In this document: piece by piece, positions 1-12,744 of the stretch
How the letters are laid out: the number at the start of each line of letters is the position of its first letter
Position numbering within the stretch: the stretch's first letter is position 1
Origin: Symbiodinium sp. CCMP2592
Lineage: Eukaryota; Sar; Dinophyceae; Suessiales; Symbiodiniaceae
Length of the DNA stretch: 64,000 bases
Reading direction: 5' to 3'
Assembly (NCBI GenBank): GCA_905221615.1
Contig: CAJNDT010002780.1
Coordinates: 1-64,000 of the forward strand
Notes under the pieces: generated by a model
The model's input: only the letters and a program-made list of their open reading frames with translations
What the model was told of the DNA's origin: nothing
The model's database searches: none
Made by a program: the position numbers and the translations under genes

Positions 1-895
1 CCCGCAAACCGCAGAAATTCCGCAGACCCCCTCAGACCCCGCAGACCCACGAACCCCACAGAATATACAGACCCCACAAACCCAACAGACACTACAAACA
101 CCACAAAACCCTACTATTCCGCAGATCCCATAACCCCTCAACAGCCCTCAACCCCCACCCCACAAACGTAATGGCAGAACGCAACGTGTAGCAGAATATA
201 ATATAAATATCGTATAATAGGAGCCATGTAATCCAATCCGAGAGGGAGGCAAAGATTCGAAAAATAATCAGAATATTTAAAGAAGGGGGAGCTCCCAAAT
301 TATCAGATCATTTAGAGCTAATTTTTTCTAAGAGATTCTAAACCTTCCACGGCCCGGAAGAAAATAATGAGGCTCAAAGCCGAAAAATTAGGTCGCATAC
401 AATCGCCAAAATCGCAAGTAACGCCAGCATTTTATTGAAATATAGTTCGAATATATCTCGAAAGCGATATAATATTATAATATTATATATCTATCATTCA
501 TAATCTTAATTGAAAATAAGAATAACGAATTCTACTCTTGAAAAATTCAAAGAATTTCCGATATTCATCTCCCTTCTTAATATAAATACTTCAATTCATA
601 AAGATTGATGAAATTACAATCGGATTTCATATTAAATCGATAGAATAATCATGATATATTCAAATTCTTGAAAATCATATTTTCCTTCTCGATATGAATT
701 TATATTCAATTTGATCAAGGTCTTAATATCAGCAAAATATGGATATCAAATTCGAGTTGAAAAAATACCTATATACGGATATAAATCTAAGTAATAATGA
801 TTCGATCATCTGAGGGGGCTGGTTTGTATTGGTCATAAATATGACTAAGAAAAGATTCTATAATAAATGAATTGAAGAAAACGAATTTTTATCCG
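1..895. other. Degenerate C-rich repeat, then AT-rich island; no gene
   Basis: Bases 1-170 are a decayed short repeat built on CCCCGCAGA/CCCACAAA. Bases about 300-880 are strikingly AT-rich (runs of ATATTATAAT, long A/T stretches) compared with the mixed composition that follows. No plausible reading frame, tRNA or rRNA is visible. The island could be a matrix-attachment or replication-associated segment or a decayed insertion; nothing in the sequence decides between these. Confidence 0.55.
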
Positions 896-959
896 TGAAG
901 TTCGGCAACCGGTCGAACCGGTTTGTAGCTCCAACGACATCATGTCTCCGCCCGCTCCA

Positions 960-2765
960 CTATTTGTTCTTAGACCCAGGAGTCGGATCTTTCACTGCAT
1001 ATTCACCATCAGCCAGACGAGACCAAGTCTTGTCGCCCGCTGCAGTGTCCGAGATCGTAGTTGCGGATATAACGCTGCCGTCCTTGTCACTCCAGGTAAT
1101 CTTGTTGCCCTTCTCGAACTCAACTTCAATATTCGGGAGTGTGGCATCAGACAGCCCTCCGGGCTTCGCACAAACCACTAGTGAACGCGCAGGCTCGATT
1201 GTTTGACTAGTGTCGAAGGCGACATCATACTGAACGGTTGAACCTGGATTTTGAGGATCAGGTTTCTCCACTGACAATGTCCATCCCTTGATGTCCTTCG
1301 TCACATGCCCAGCATTGTAGAGCTCCACCCAGTCCGCACCTTCGCAGGTACCAGCCACACCGCTAAAGGCGACCTCATTGAGCACGATGTTGTACTCCTT
1401 CGAAACGACATTGCATTTATCGTAGTAGTCCCAGCAGCAGTCTCCGTGCACCTCACATTCTGAATTGCACTGGCAGAGCTGGGTCTTCACGTACTTAGTG
1501 CTGCAGCCGTACTTCTGGCAAGTCGGCTCCGAATATCCACAGCACGAGGCAGAACAGTCTGAAAAGCCTGCATTCGTTGGCAGACCACCATAGTGCGTGT
1601 TCTCAAAGGCCTTCGTGCCTGGAATCATTGAGGCTTTGCTGGCCGCTGCACAGGTACCTCGTTGATCAGTTGGCATTGGAGTTTTGGAGTTCGGGTAGTA
1701 CGTAATGTGCAGGTTTGTCACATCCGTACTGGCTGCATAGTCGGCCTTCAGACAGCGGTTGATCCTTGCAGTCAAGTCCGGCTGTCCAAAGACACGGATC
1801 ATGCAAAGGATCTTCAGGGTCCCCATCATTTCAGCCTTTTGCTCGGCCTCCTGCGTCTTCGTAAGCTTCTCGGTCTCGCCATAGGAGTGCCACTCTCTGT
1901 TGTAGCAACCCGTGTAACTCCTGCAGGCAGTGTTGTGGGTCAAGATGTCACATGCTGCAGTTTCCAGCGCTTTTTGAAACTGAGCACAATCTGTCTTCTG
2001 ACCGTTCCACTTAACCTCCTTGGAGTCGCAAAGTGCTGTCTGAGTATTGGTCTCATTTTGTGCCTTGACTACAGCATCACGGGAGGCTCGCCAGTCGCTC
2101 AGCAAGGTGCCAAAGTGGTTCTCAAAGTATTCCAAGTACTCCTTGGGAGAGTTCCAAGTTGCACCTGTTTGCTCGAAGTCACAAGTACTGGCCTCGGGAA
2201 GAACATTCTTCCCCTTGGTGCCACTCGCTTCATCGCCATGAAAGTCTTTCTTGGCGTCGACAAGCGCAGATTCCTTGTTTCCCTGAATGATTCTGCAGGA
2301 GTCCAGCCCCGTTTTCTGAATGCCCTCATCGACTCTGCACGTCTTGTGAGAGTTTTCGAGCGCTGTCAAATCTTCGAAGCCGGCCGGGCCTCCGAAGTCA
2401 AAGCTGCAAGCTGTGAAGGTTGCCCAGGAATTGTCTAAGGTCTGCTGAGTCAAGTTGTTTTGACTGCGAATTGTGTTCTGCATAGAATACAGCAAAGGCT
2501 CAATGCTCTTTGCGAAGTCAGCAGTTGTCACGGCACTGCTATTGCTAGCCTCCTGTCCCATCTTTACCAGGGTGGTCTGAATAGCCTGCAGACTTAATGG
2601 AATGCTCATCTTTCCATCCTGAAGAATTTGCTGTAACTCGCTGGCCGCGGATGACGAAGCCTGTGAGCTCACGCGATGGGTGGAGAGCCTTCGACTCTGA
2701 TCACCCAGGGCGCCCCAGGGCAACAAGGCCATCAACACAGCAATCATCTCCGAAAAATGCTTCAT
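960..2765 (-). CDS. Secreted Cys-rich protein with somatomedin-B-like and lamin-tail-like domains
   Basis: A 601-codon uninterrupted frame. I chose the ATG at 2765 because it is followed directly by a hydrophobic signal peptide (MKHFSEMIAVLMALLPWGAL, then a polar stretch); the frame is open 35 codons further upstream but without such a leader. The first ~350 residues are Cys-rich with Asn-glycosylation-type sites (NSS, NLT, NET). Near residues ~440-490 is a dense Cys module (SCCGYSEPTC...CQCNSEC...GDCCWDYYDKC) resembling somatomedin-B. The last ~120 residues (IVLNEVAFSG...DWVELYNAG...IKGWTLS) match the lamin-tail/LTD beta-sandwich pattern. Inference: extracellular or cell-surface protein of unknown role. 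The absence of introns fits highly expressed or retroposed dinoflagellate genes. The domain calls rest on motif reading only. Confidence 0.8.
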   Translation of the reverse strand: MKHFSEMIAVLMALLPWGALGDQSRRLSTHRVSSQASSSAASELQQILQDGKMSIPLSLQAIQTTLVKMGQEASNSSAVTTADFAKSIEPLLYSMQNTIRSQNNLTQQTLDNSWATFTACSFDFGGPAGFEDLTALENSHKTCRVDEGIQKTGLDSCRIIQGNKESALVDAKKDFHGDEASGTKGKNVLPEASTCDFEQTGATWNSPKEYLEYFENHFGTLLSDWRASRDAVVKAQNETNTQTALCDSKEVKWNGQKTDCAQFQKALETAACDILTHNTACRSYTGCYNREWHSYGETEKLTKTQEAEQKAEMMGTLKILCMIRVFGQPDLTARINRCLKADYAASTDVTNLHITYYPNSKTPMPTDQRGTCAAASKASMIPGTKAFENTHYGGLPTNAGFSDCSASCCGYSEPTCQKYGCSTKYVKTQLCQCNSECEVHGDCCWDYYDKCNVVSKEYNIVLNEVAFSGVAGTCEGADWVELYNAGHVTKDIKGWTLSVEKPDPQNPGSTVQYDVAFDTSQTIEPARSLVVCAKPGGLSDATLPNIEVEFEKGNKITWSDKDGSVISATTISDTAAGDKTWSRLADGEYAVKDPTPGSKNK

Positions 2766-3052
2766 TTTGGCAGGATGTATGCCTGCCCAGGGCAAAGCAA
2801 GCGTAGATTGAGCTAAGCTCTTGAGCAACAGCAAGGTTTCGAATTGCAGAGACCTGTCGGCGACCTGCAATCACAAGCTCGACCAGAATGCAACGCATGC
2901 CTTCAAACTCACGCAAGCTAGAACAAGCACATCTTGGTTCGAGCAGACGCAACTGCTGCACATTAACAGGGGAAGCGCTTCCCCGAGAGCTCAACCCTTG
3001 TGGATGAGTACAGTGACACATGGTAGCAGCACCGAGCAATTTGCTACAGGTG

Positions 3053-6000
3053 CTAATCAGCTTCCTTCTCGGAGTGCCCAGGCTTCGCACTTGGCACATC
3101 CGACGCTGGATGGTGACCATCCGCATCGCTCAGAGCTGCGTCTGTTCCACTCGTGTCCTGACGAGCAAGGAATTCGTACAGAGTCTCATCTGCTTCTGAC
3201 AGGCTCCAGGTGGACCTCACGGGCCGAGAAGACATCTTCAGCAGCCGACCTCGTCCAGCTCATCTGTGCAACCGCATGCCAAAAGCAGACTTGCAATCTG
3301 GGCATGCCGCTCCGCGTGCGGCGAAACCCCAGACGGTGTCGGAGTGGCCTAGTGCAACCGTTTAGGGCGCCTGTTCATGCTATACAGCTGCGCTTGGAAA
3401 TCCTGTTGCCGAGATGCCTCGTGCGATGCACTGTGATGCTGCTGCTCGCCTCCGGATAAGCGCTTGTGACAGCTGGGGGTGTACCTGCTGCCTAGCTCAG
3501 GCTGCCACCATCGTCTGATGGCCTGACAAGCGTTCGCTTTTGGACTACTTGAGCTAGTTCTCGCGGGAAGAGTGCTCTGCAGCAGAAACGTGTGAATTCG
3601 AGCTGGTTCCCTCACATGTTCCTGTTTAGAGCTTGTTCCTCAGGAAGAACTTCGGATGGTTGGAAGTGCTGGCGATACATCGGCGCAGATGTTGAGGATT
3701 CGCAAACGGCGCGCAAACTGATTCTGCAGAGCCAGCGGAAGCTATTTCCCGTTGTGACAACCATTTCAGTCTTTCAACAACATGAGAAACACTGAACCGC
3801 AGAACATGCAGCTGCTTGTGGCACAAACTCAGCCCTGCAGCCGTTCCTTCGCGAGGGAGGATCGTCGACGCTGGCTTCGTTCTCAGCGTCCTGGAGGGCA
3901 CGGTTTTCGTGAGGTTTGGGGCAGAAGCAGAATTCTGCCTGAGCCTCTGAACCCTCGTGGCTGCACGGGGAGGCATCTGGACCTGCCCAGTAAAGCTCAT
4001 GAACCCAAGTCTGATGGAGGGTTGCAAGATGTTGCAAGTTCGGCCGCACACCCACGCGCTCGACTTCCGAGCTTTCGTCGTTGCTTGAGACCGGCTCAAG
4101 GGGAACCTCAGACATGCGCTGCTGTTGCATGTGACAACCATCCTTACTGTGATGGCCGAGAAACGCCGGAGGCACCACCAGGGCTCTGTGTTCCGTGAAG
4201 GGCTTCTTGCTGATCCGGGGTTGTCCTCTCAGAAAGTGGCCATAAGCGACAAGCCTCTTGGACTCTAAAGCCGAGGTCGAGAATGGCAGCACACGGTGCT
4301 CTCAAGTCTGAGAGACAGTAAGACTCCGACGATGGCTGCGACCCAGAGGCGGAAGCTCCTGAAAATCTTCTGACGACACCCCGAGCCACATCAGCGGTCT
4401 GAAGCTGAGCCTGCATCATCCGCACCAGCTGTGTGGATCGGCCACTTTATCCTTGCGAGGGCTTCTTCAAAGCGGCAGCCATGTACAGTACCCTCCGACT
4501 GCTGAGCAGGCCTGGGTAGATCAGGACGTGATGAGAGGGCCAGCTGCTTCTTAAGCTCACTGCACCTTCGAGCGCCGCCGTGCATCTCTCACGCGAAGAA
4601 GCTTCGTTTACAAAAACCCTTCGGCCTTTCGCGCCACTCCTCCACTTCAGACAGGAGCTGTGCCTCCGGGCGCTCATGCAAGAGCCATCCACACTCAGAG
4701 CTTCAGATGAAGTGATGCCTTGCTCTTCTCAGAACTTCTCGAAATGACCTCTTGATCTCGAAGTTTTGCAACGAGCTGTCCCACCTGCTCGCAGTCAGGC
4801 CGGTTGCAGCACGGCCAAACGCACAAGCAAGAGCTTTCCGAAAGACCTCTACAGCATGATCATGCCGTTCGCGTTGGACAAGAGCTTTCAGCTCATCACA
4901 AGTGCTCCGCAGGTCCTGCCAGGTCTTGGAAGACAAGACATACACAGCAAGGCAGAAAGGAACGGCAAGATGGGAGTGGCCGGAGCATTGCCGTAGCAAG
5001 TGGCTACAAGCCTCTCCGGACCGGCGGACCGGTGATCGGCAAGTGCCAGCAAGGGTATGTGCACCGCCCGCCAGGACAGGTTGATCAATCCAGTCCAGAT
5101 CTCAGGTCTTCTTGAGTTCAATTTCGGCAACGATCGAGAATGGAAATTCAGGCAGAGTCAAAGATGCGGTGCAAATTCGTCCGCAACACAGAGGGCCACA
5201 GCCACACGCCCGTCGCGAGCGGCAACGGCATCCAACCAACAACTTTACAGCATTTGACTCATGTTTGTTTCCATCATGTACCAGCATGTATCATGCTGTC
5301 TCGCTGTTTTGTAGCATGGCACGAAACTAACTACTGCACGAGGCGATGCTGATCTACCAAGTCTGATACTTAACCAGCCAACAACAACAAAAACTAAAAA
5401 CTTGTTTCTGCATAAACCGGATTGGCCTCAAGCTCCACCTCTCCATCTGCTGCTCGCCTGGCCCATTGGCTTGAGTGAAACATCGCAACGCCGGCCCGCA
5501 GCTTAGGCCGGGGCTCTAAAAGCTGCGCGGCCCCTTCTTCTCCGAGCCTGGGAAGCAAAAACAGACAGATGCACAATGATGCATAGGTGCAGGCAACGGC
5601 CCGTGTTCGAAGCATCAGCAGAACCGTCTCATGCTGAGACTTCGAAGGCTGTCCAACGCAGTCCCGTCAGGCTCACAGCAGGTGCCGGTCCATCTCACGA
5701 GCTTCGTCTAGCAACTGCAGACACATATCGCCCACCCGATGCTTTCCTTGTGATGCGTGATTCTGCTCAACTTGCGATGCACATCTCAAGCTATCCGAGG
5801 AATCGCCATCCAATTCAATGTCAATTCGTGCCGACGCTTACACGCGGCACGCAGCGAGCATCATGAATGCGTGCGGGGACGAATGAGAACACTGAATCTT
5901 GGGAATCAAAAGTCAAGCGCGCAAGGGGACCTTTGCCTGGGGCAGCTCCGAGCCAGTGAAGAATACAACGACTGGAGCTCAGTGACGCAAAAATCTGGGT

Positions 6001-9000
6001 AACAAGCAAAGAGTTCGCATCGTAGACTTCCTCAGCAGCCACCTTCGTTCGGGTCGTTTAAAAGCCGTGCAGCTGACCTCTCTTCGGCTTGCCGGAGCAG
6101 CCCCGAGCCCCGCCCCGCCTTGGCCTGTAAAACTGCTGGTGCTGTCCAGAGGAGCAGCATGATGGTGTAGTAGGTCGCTGCAATCCCCACAGACATGCGC
6201 TGGAAGCTGGAGAGCTCCCCCTCCAAAGCCTTACGAAAAGCTAAGAAGCCGCCACAACCACAGCGGAAACCCGCTGCCAGACTGAGGTGATGGCCAACCC
6301 TGCTAAGGTGCAGGAGAAGGCCAGGAAAGAGCACTGGAGCAGGGGAATCGCCAGCTCTCGCTCGAAGGCATCGAAGACGTTGTCCGCTCTCTGCAGACGG
6401 CAGCAGGGGCACGCGACTGCCTGAGACGCTTCAAAAGGCCAGGCTTTGGAGTTGGAGCCCGTGGAGCCCAAGGGAGTCTGAGGAAGGTGCCAACCAGACG
6501 ATGAAGGAGATGGTTCGCAACCAAATTTGCGCAGCAATGACCTGCCAAAGTGATGCCCTTCTTCGTTAATCCTCTGCTGCAAGAACGGAACAACAAGTCG
6601 GCAAGACCGAGGCAGCGAACGGGAGCATCAGTAAACCACCGAGGATCTTCAAAGGACCCTGGCTCAGTGCTGCAATAAGTCAACGCAACATGTATCCGTC
6701 CGAATTGGTTTTTTGGAACTCATGCGCATGTTCATCTCAGGTCTGTTGGCAGGAGCTATCTACATTTTTGACATTCGTTTCCTGATGGAGACGAGCTTCC
6801 TTCCGTGGTTGCCTACAGACGAATATTAATCTGCGATCTCGGGATTCAACTCGTGTCGAAGGGGACAAGTTATATGCAACAGGATTCACCAATTCCCCTC
6901 CTGCCGCGTGATGTCTTCGCGGGTCTATGCAGTGCTGTCTGCTGTGCTCACTGGACCCGCTCTTCGTACGATTCACCTGCTGACAGACTTATGAAGACAA
7001 GGACTGTTTTAACTCGTTGCTTCGCATGTTGCGAATTGCAGTATCGCCTTGCGCCTGATCTACGCGAACAAAGCACAAAACGGCATGCCGTGTCACAAGC
7101 CCCTCGCTCCTTGACCAAACAACACCTACACCATAAACACCAGTCCCCGGCCCAGCAACAGGGCTTCGTGATAAATGATCGCGTCAACGATCAGCTTCAA
7201 TCTCGCAAAACAGTCTGGCTGTCATGGGCAGGGCACCATCTCGGAGCTGCCCCCTCTGAAAGCAGATACCAAAAGGCGGCACATCAGGCGCCTGAAGCAA
7301 AGCCTCTCGAGCACCCCATCCAGTGCAAAGCCACTGCACGAGATGTCCAGGAAGACTTCGGCGGGGTTCCAGCCTTGAGAACTGGTCGCTCTATGCCCTT
7401 TCTTCAACGTTCTGCGCTCTGGGAGACTCGCGCTGCCAATCCAGCCGCGCAGTAGGCCACAAACAGGAGGATAATGAAGCAAGTTAGTACCTCTGACTCG
7501 TCGGGCATGCAAATGCTACAGGGTATCACTAGATGGTCAGTCAAGTGCATTCACGGATCAGTTAGATGAATCTGTCGGCGGACGCCCGACTTCTGGCAGA
7601 AAATGCGACTGCCTGTGGACATGTCCTAGGCAACAAGCGATGTAAGGGTACTGATTTGCCTCGCCCAGCTCAACTCCAGCTCGCGAGGTGATGCTTTCAA
7701 GCTGGGTGTGGTTTTTAACAGGTTCTGGCTCGGATATCTGCTGCCTTCCGACCGGGCCAGGGCCAGGGGCGGATCCTCCTGAAGCCTTTGTGCTGGTTGC
7801 CCCGTCACAAGGAGTACAAGACTGGTATTGACAAGCTTCACGGTTTCTGATTCTAAACAAGACATACTGTGGGTGTGGTTTGCCCCTTTTGCTGTATCCT
7901 GGCCCATCCATTACGATGCCGGCCGTCAGTGCATGTCTGCTTCCTGTCGACGGACATGGCCTTTTGCAGCTGGGAAGTACTACAATGCCGAAGCCGAAGC
8001 GGAAAGGACTTCATCTCTACCCAACATGGGAAAGAAATGATATTGTGCGACCTTGCAAGAGGCGATGATCTTGACACTTGTTGCAACGTTGTTGAGAGCT
8101 GGTCCAGGCACAGCAGCGCAAACCTGCCTTCATGATACTGTTCACATCAACTCGGAAACTCAGCAAGAGATTTCTGATCTTGCAGAGTCCGCAACTTACA
8201 GCAACATTGCAGCATCTCTGCCTGCAGTGCACGCTGAAAGTCACGATGAAAGCTGGAGAAGTCAGCTTACGAGGATCGTAGTAGTGAGACAGAGCCTGCT
8301 CCACCGAAACAGCTGTGCTCTCGACAACCCACGCAGATCGCCTCGCGCGCACGACGACGACGACCATACCGAAAGGAAACAAGAGCAGAGTGTGGCAATT
8401 GCTGCATCCGTCCAACCACACAAAACCCGTTCGTAGTGAGTCGACCTTCAGGTCGTGAAGCCGATGAGGCTTGGAGATAGCGCGTGCACAACGATCGGCA
8501 TGCAGGATGCCGTCACATCTTCGGACATACATCTCTTAGTTTTGATTCACTCGCAGTGTGTTGTTTACGAATATAGTCTTTGAGGATCCCTGTGCACACA
8601 GGAACCCTACTGAACGTCTTTTTTGGTTGGACCAAACATTCCGACAACTCCTTCTGCTTCTCTCAGAATATGTCAGACTGTTGTTCGTTCGCATGTGAGT
8701 GAACTTGCTCAGCCGTGCTATCCTTCAACTCAACAAGTTGTGGGGTCTAGCTGGCATCCAGCCATGACACTCTTGTCTGCTGAAACTTCGGGGCACCAGC
8801 GTCTCCTCGCCAATCAGAAGTAGCACACGTAGCGCAAGCCACATCGCACCTCCGCTGACCTGAACTGTTGCTGCTTCTGACTTCTGGCATGCAGGCACAC
8901 GAAGAACCACAAAATAAAGCGCAACACCCGCAGGTTCAAACACACAGACGGAACTTGGACACGCACGATAAAGCAGATGCGTCCCAGGTAGAGCTTGGTT

Positions 9001-9440
9001 CCAGAGGCACCGCCGGCAAGTTCCAGCCTGGGCCGACTGAGCTGCTGGTCGTCTCATCTCTTCAGTTTCAGATTTCTCGGTGCCGAGGTCTGCGCAAGAC
9101 TCGCCTGGAAACCAACACGCGATGCAATGTGCGAGCTCGGCCGCTCCCTTGCTGACCTCAGCGGGCCATCTGCCCAGCAATCTTCGAATATGCTCTTGAT
9201 GACTGCGAGGCGATGACTCAGAAGATCGTAGATGCCACAAAAGGCAAAGGCGATAGCATGGTACAGAAGCACTGCCAGCGGCAGGTAGTGGCCACTGTCG
9301 ATACCAGCCTCAAAGTTGCGCAATCATGTAAGATATAGGTCACTTTGCTCAAACTTGGCAAAAAAGCTGTGGGGGCAACTAGGAGGGGAATGGACGCCAA
9401 ATCGATAAGTTGTGCAACGATCACGCCGACCAGCACGCAG
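3053..9440 (-). CDS. Candidate multi-exon gene for an unidentified polytopic membrane protein
   Basis: No long frame exists here, but several minus-strand stretches read like exons. About 9436-9340 encodes a hydrophobic run beginning LVGVIVAQLIDLASIPLLVA. About 9320-9170 encodes AGIDSGHYLPLAVLLYHAIA and a second membrane segment. About 8450-8230 encodes TGFVWLDG...LLLFPFGMVVVVV. About 6420-6060 encodes DNVFDAFERELAIPLLQCSF and MSVGIAATYYTIMLLLWTAP. About 4960-4720 encodes a Lys/Arg-rich helical piece. A possible 3' exon ends at 3053 with acidic text (SLSEADETLYEF...GHSEKEAD, stop). All are on one strand and several carry membrane segments, so one multi-span protein is a reasonable guess, but splice joints were not resolved and two genes are possible. 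I do not recognise the family. Confidence 0.3.
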
Positions 9441-9639
9441 TCCCAAACGGCGGCACCTCAGAGGAAGATGCAGTGCATCATTACATAAACAACACGACCG
9501 GTAAAGACAAACAAATGCAGCTCAACATAAGTCTGCCAAAGCAACAATCATACGCTGACGATTCTGAATATGGCTCTTCATTCATGCAGGGACAAGTTCA
9601 TGAAGGTGCAATGCTCACACAGCTAACATGCATATTGGT

Positions 9640-9800
9640 AGCTGTCGTGCACATCTGGAGCAGAAACTCTCGGCGGACACCTATGCCCCCGAACCTTCCC
9701 ACAAAAACACGCCATGGGTTGAGAGGTCCCAGACCACACCCGAAAGCTCAAAGCGAGGTGTTCGGAATTGAGTCCTATCTTGAGATGATGAGTGGGGAGG
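9640..9800. repeat. Direct repeat, left copy (partner 12745-12905)
   Basis: Contains GTCGTGCACA, AACTCTCGGCGGACAC, the CGCCATGGG block, CCCGAAAGCTCAAAGCGAG and TTCGGAATTGAGTCCTA, in the same order as at 12745-12905. The two copies bracket the satellite-like block, like worn long terminal repeats or the edges of a segmental duplication. Confidence 0.7.
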
Positions 9801-9828
9801 CTGAGCTACCCAACATCTGAAACATCTA

Positions 9829-12545
9829 AACGGAGCGCATTGAGAAACACACCATACTGGGAAGACATTACGAATGGCGAGCCACGCACAGGAGAGAGCG
9901 AAAAGGAGATCAGGTGTCTCGGCTTGCGAAACCCAAACCCTAAAAGGCTTCTAGGTGGCAAGCCATAATGAAGAAAATGTTGCCTACCAAAACTTGAAAC
10001 CTTGCTTTACAACAAGATGCTGGCTGCTCAATAAAGCCTTGACATACATGGTAGTTAACCCCAACCTCGCCCTGAACCCTGACAGGTGAATTTGGTTTGC
10101 AAACTCCTAAACTTCTAAACCCGAAACGCAACTGTGTGTCCGAACCCCAAACGGAAACAACTAGCTGGCAACCCCTCACCCCTAAAAGTCATGCAGGCTG
10201 AGAAGCAGGTTCGAAATCCAGCAGGACGAGCACACAACTGAGAAACCGGAAACCCTGATGCGAAACGTGACACCCATGCCGGCTGAAATCCCTCAGAATA
10301 TACGTCGATGTGGGCTAGTAAGCCCGAAGCTTACCCCAAATCCGAAAAGGAAGACGGGCAAGCCACAAAACCTTGACAAAAGATGAAGATGTTGTCTGCG
10401 AAATTTGACACGCATGGAAAGAACACTGGTTGGAGTCCCTCACAAAGATGTTGGCTGGTAAACCCGAAACTTACCTGAAAACGAAAGAGGGAATTTGGTT
10501 AACCCCAAGCCCGAAACGGCTGGCACACCCAAACCCCAAAAGCGATGCAGGCTGCACAACCGTAACCGTGAAAATGCATGTAGGCTCGGAACGACAAGAA
10601 CGCAACCGAGAAACGCAAGACCCTGAAAAGGTGATGGGTGGCAAGCCCAAACCTTGTAAAAATGCTGGTTGGAATCCCTCACAAAGATGGTGGCTGGTAA
10701 ACCCGAAACTTGCCCTAAACCCCAAGAGGGGATTTGGCTAACCCCAAGCCCGAAACGGCTGGCACGCACAAACCCCCAAAAGCGATGCAGGCTGCAAAAC
10801 CGTAATCCTGAAACTGCATGTAAGGTTCGGATCGAGCAGGACAAGCACACAACCGAGAAAGCCGAAACCCTGAAAAGGTGATGGGCGGCAAGCCCAAACT
10901 TTGACAAAAGATCAAGATGTTTTGACACGCAGAGCAAAATGCTGGTTGGAATCCCTCAAGATAGATGTGGGCTGGCAACCGGAAACTTACCCCAAAAGGA
11001 AGACTTTGGTGGCAAGTCAAAAAATCCCTAAACAACAATGTGCGGTCAACCCTACAACCTCAACGGAATTGACCTCTGAGTAACCACCTCGGCAATAAAA
11101 CCCAGTCAAATCTAAAAGGAGCGCGTTGAGAAACCCACCACACCGGGACCACGAACAGGAGATGATAAGTGGGCGCAAAAAGGAGATCAGGTGTCTCGGC
11201 TTGACAAACACAAACCTTGAAAGGCTGCTGGGTGGCAAGCCAGAATGAAAGGAAAACTTCTAAACTTGAAACTTGAAACGCAACACCCCACACGGAAACA
11301 ACTAGCTGGCAACCCCTCACCCCTAAAAGTCATGCAGGCTGAGAAGCAGGTTCGAAATCCAGCAGGACGAGCACACAACTGAGAAACCGGAAACCCTGAT
11401 GCGAAACGTGACACCCATGCCGGCTGAAATCCCTCAGAATATACGTCGATGTGGGCTAGTAAGCCCGAAGCTTACCCCAAATCCGAAAAGGAAGACGGGC
11501 AAGCCACAAAACCTTGACAAAAGATGAAGATGTTGTCTGCGAAATTTGACACGCATGGAAAGAACACTGGTTGGAATCCCTCACAAAGATGTTGGCTGGT
11601 AAACCCGAAACTTACCTGAAAACGAAAGAGGGAATTTGGTTAACCCCAAGCCCGAAACGGCTGGCACACCCAAACCCCAAAAGCGATGCAAGCTGCAAAA
11701 CCGTAACCCTGAAAGTGTATGAGCAAACGAGCAGGACAAGCACACAACCGAGAAACCCAAAACCTTGAAGAGGTGACGAGTGGCAAGCCCAAACCTTGAC
11801 CAAAGTTGACACGCAGATAAATAATGCTGGTTGGAACCCCTCACCAAAATGTTGGCTTGCAAACCCGGTACTGACCCTAAACCCCAAGAGGGAGTTTGGC
11901 CACCCGAAGCTTACCCCAAACCCGAAAAGGAAGACTTTGTTGGCAAGTCTTGAACCCTCAATGCAAATCTCTGTCTGGTCAGCCCTTAGTCCGAAACAGC
12001 AGGCAGCAGGTTGCGACTGGTTGCAAAAGCGTGACCCTGAAAGTGCATGTAGGTTCGGAACCGAGCAGGGCCAGCACACAACTGAGAATCCCGAAACCCT
12101 GAAAAGCGACGGGTGGGAAGCCCGAACCTTGGAAAGAAAATGTAAGTCTCTGCGATACTTGACACCCACAGAAAACATGCCGGCTGGAATTTCTCAACAT
12201 AGATGCTGGCCGGTAAACCCTAAACTTGCCCGAAACCCCAAAAGGGTGACATTGGTGGCAAGTCCAACACCCTAAACGACGATGTGTGGCCAACCCTTCG
12301 CCCTCAACGGAAATGACTGCTTGGCAACCCATGGAACCCAAGAAGCGTGAAACCTGGAAGTGCAGGAGGCAAAAGCTGCAACCCATAGACAAGATGTTAG
12401 CTTGAGAACCCTCAAAACAGATGTTGGCTGGTAGATCCTAAATAGAAGGGGATGTTTCTTGCAAAGCCTGAAACCTAAACCAAAACGAATGGTCCCCCAA
12501 CCCTACACCTTTGAGGACTGCTTAGCAACCCGGATCAACCGGGGC
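9829..12545. repeat. Satellite-like block of degenerate AAACCCTAAA-type units
   Basis: The block is made of diverged copies of a unit of roughly 230 bases (GGTTGGAATCCCTCACAAAG, CTGGTAAACCCGAAACTT, CCCCAAAAGCGATGCAGGCT, AAGCACACAACCGAGAAA). A long nearly identical stretch recurs with a spacing of 1141 bases (about 10142-10560 versus 11283-11700), so there is higher-order structure. AACCCTGAAA, ACCCTAAA and AACCCCAAA elements throughout look like decayed TTTAGGG-type telomere sequence. No coding sense. Confidence 0.7.
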
Positions 12546-12744
12546 ACATTGTCCTAAATGATAGCACCTCACACTTAGCCTAACACACAGTCTTCGTCAT
12601 GCAATGACGGGCAAAAAACAAAATACAACCCCATGTGAGTCTGCCAACGCGAGGAGCATACTCGACCCTCTCATGACATGGCTCTTCCTTGATGCTGAGA
12701 CATGTTCATGTAAGTGACTGTAAGTGCTTGAACACCTAACATAG

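Noticed and set aside
1662-2438. 258-codon plus-strand frame
   Set aside because: Shadow of the minus-strand secreted-protein gene, which has a signal peptide and recognisable modules.
2759-2830. Relict spliced-leader sequence upstream of the secreted-protein ATG
   Set aside because: ATTTTGGC occurs on the plus strand near 2763, but the expected SL ending (TTTTGGCTCAAG) is not present in the right orientation.
2821-3459. 212-codon plus-strand frame upstream of the secreted-protein gene
   Set aside because: No motif and low-complexity Ser/Thr text; the opposite strand has a more protein-like piece (SLSEADETLYEF).
10200-10220. tRNA B-box-like GGTTCGAAATCC (also at 11348)
   Set aside because: No A box at the right distance and no cloverleaf; it is part of the satellite unit. 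A SINE origin cannot be excluded.
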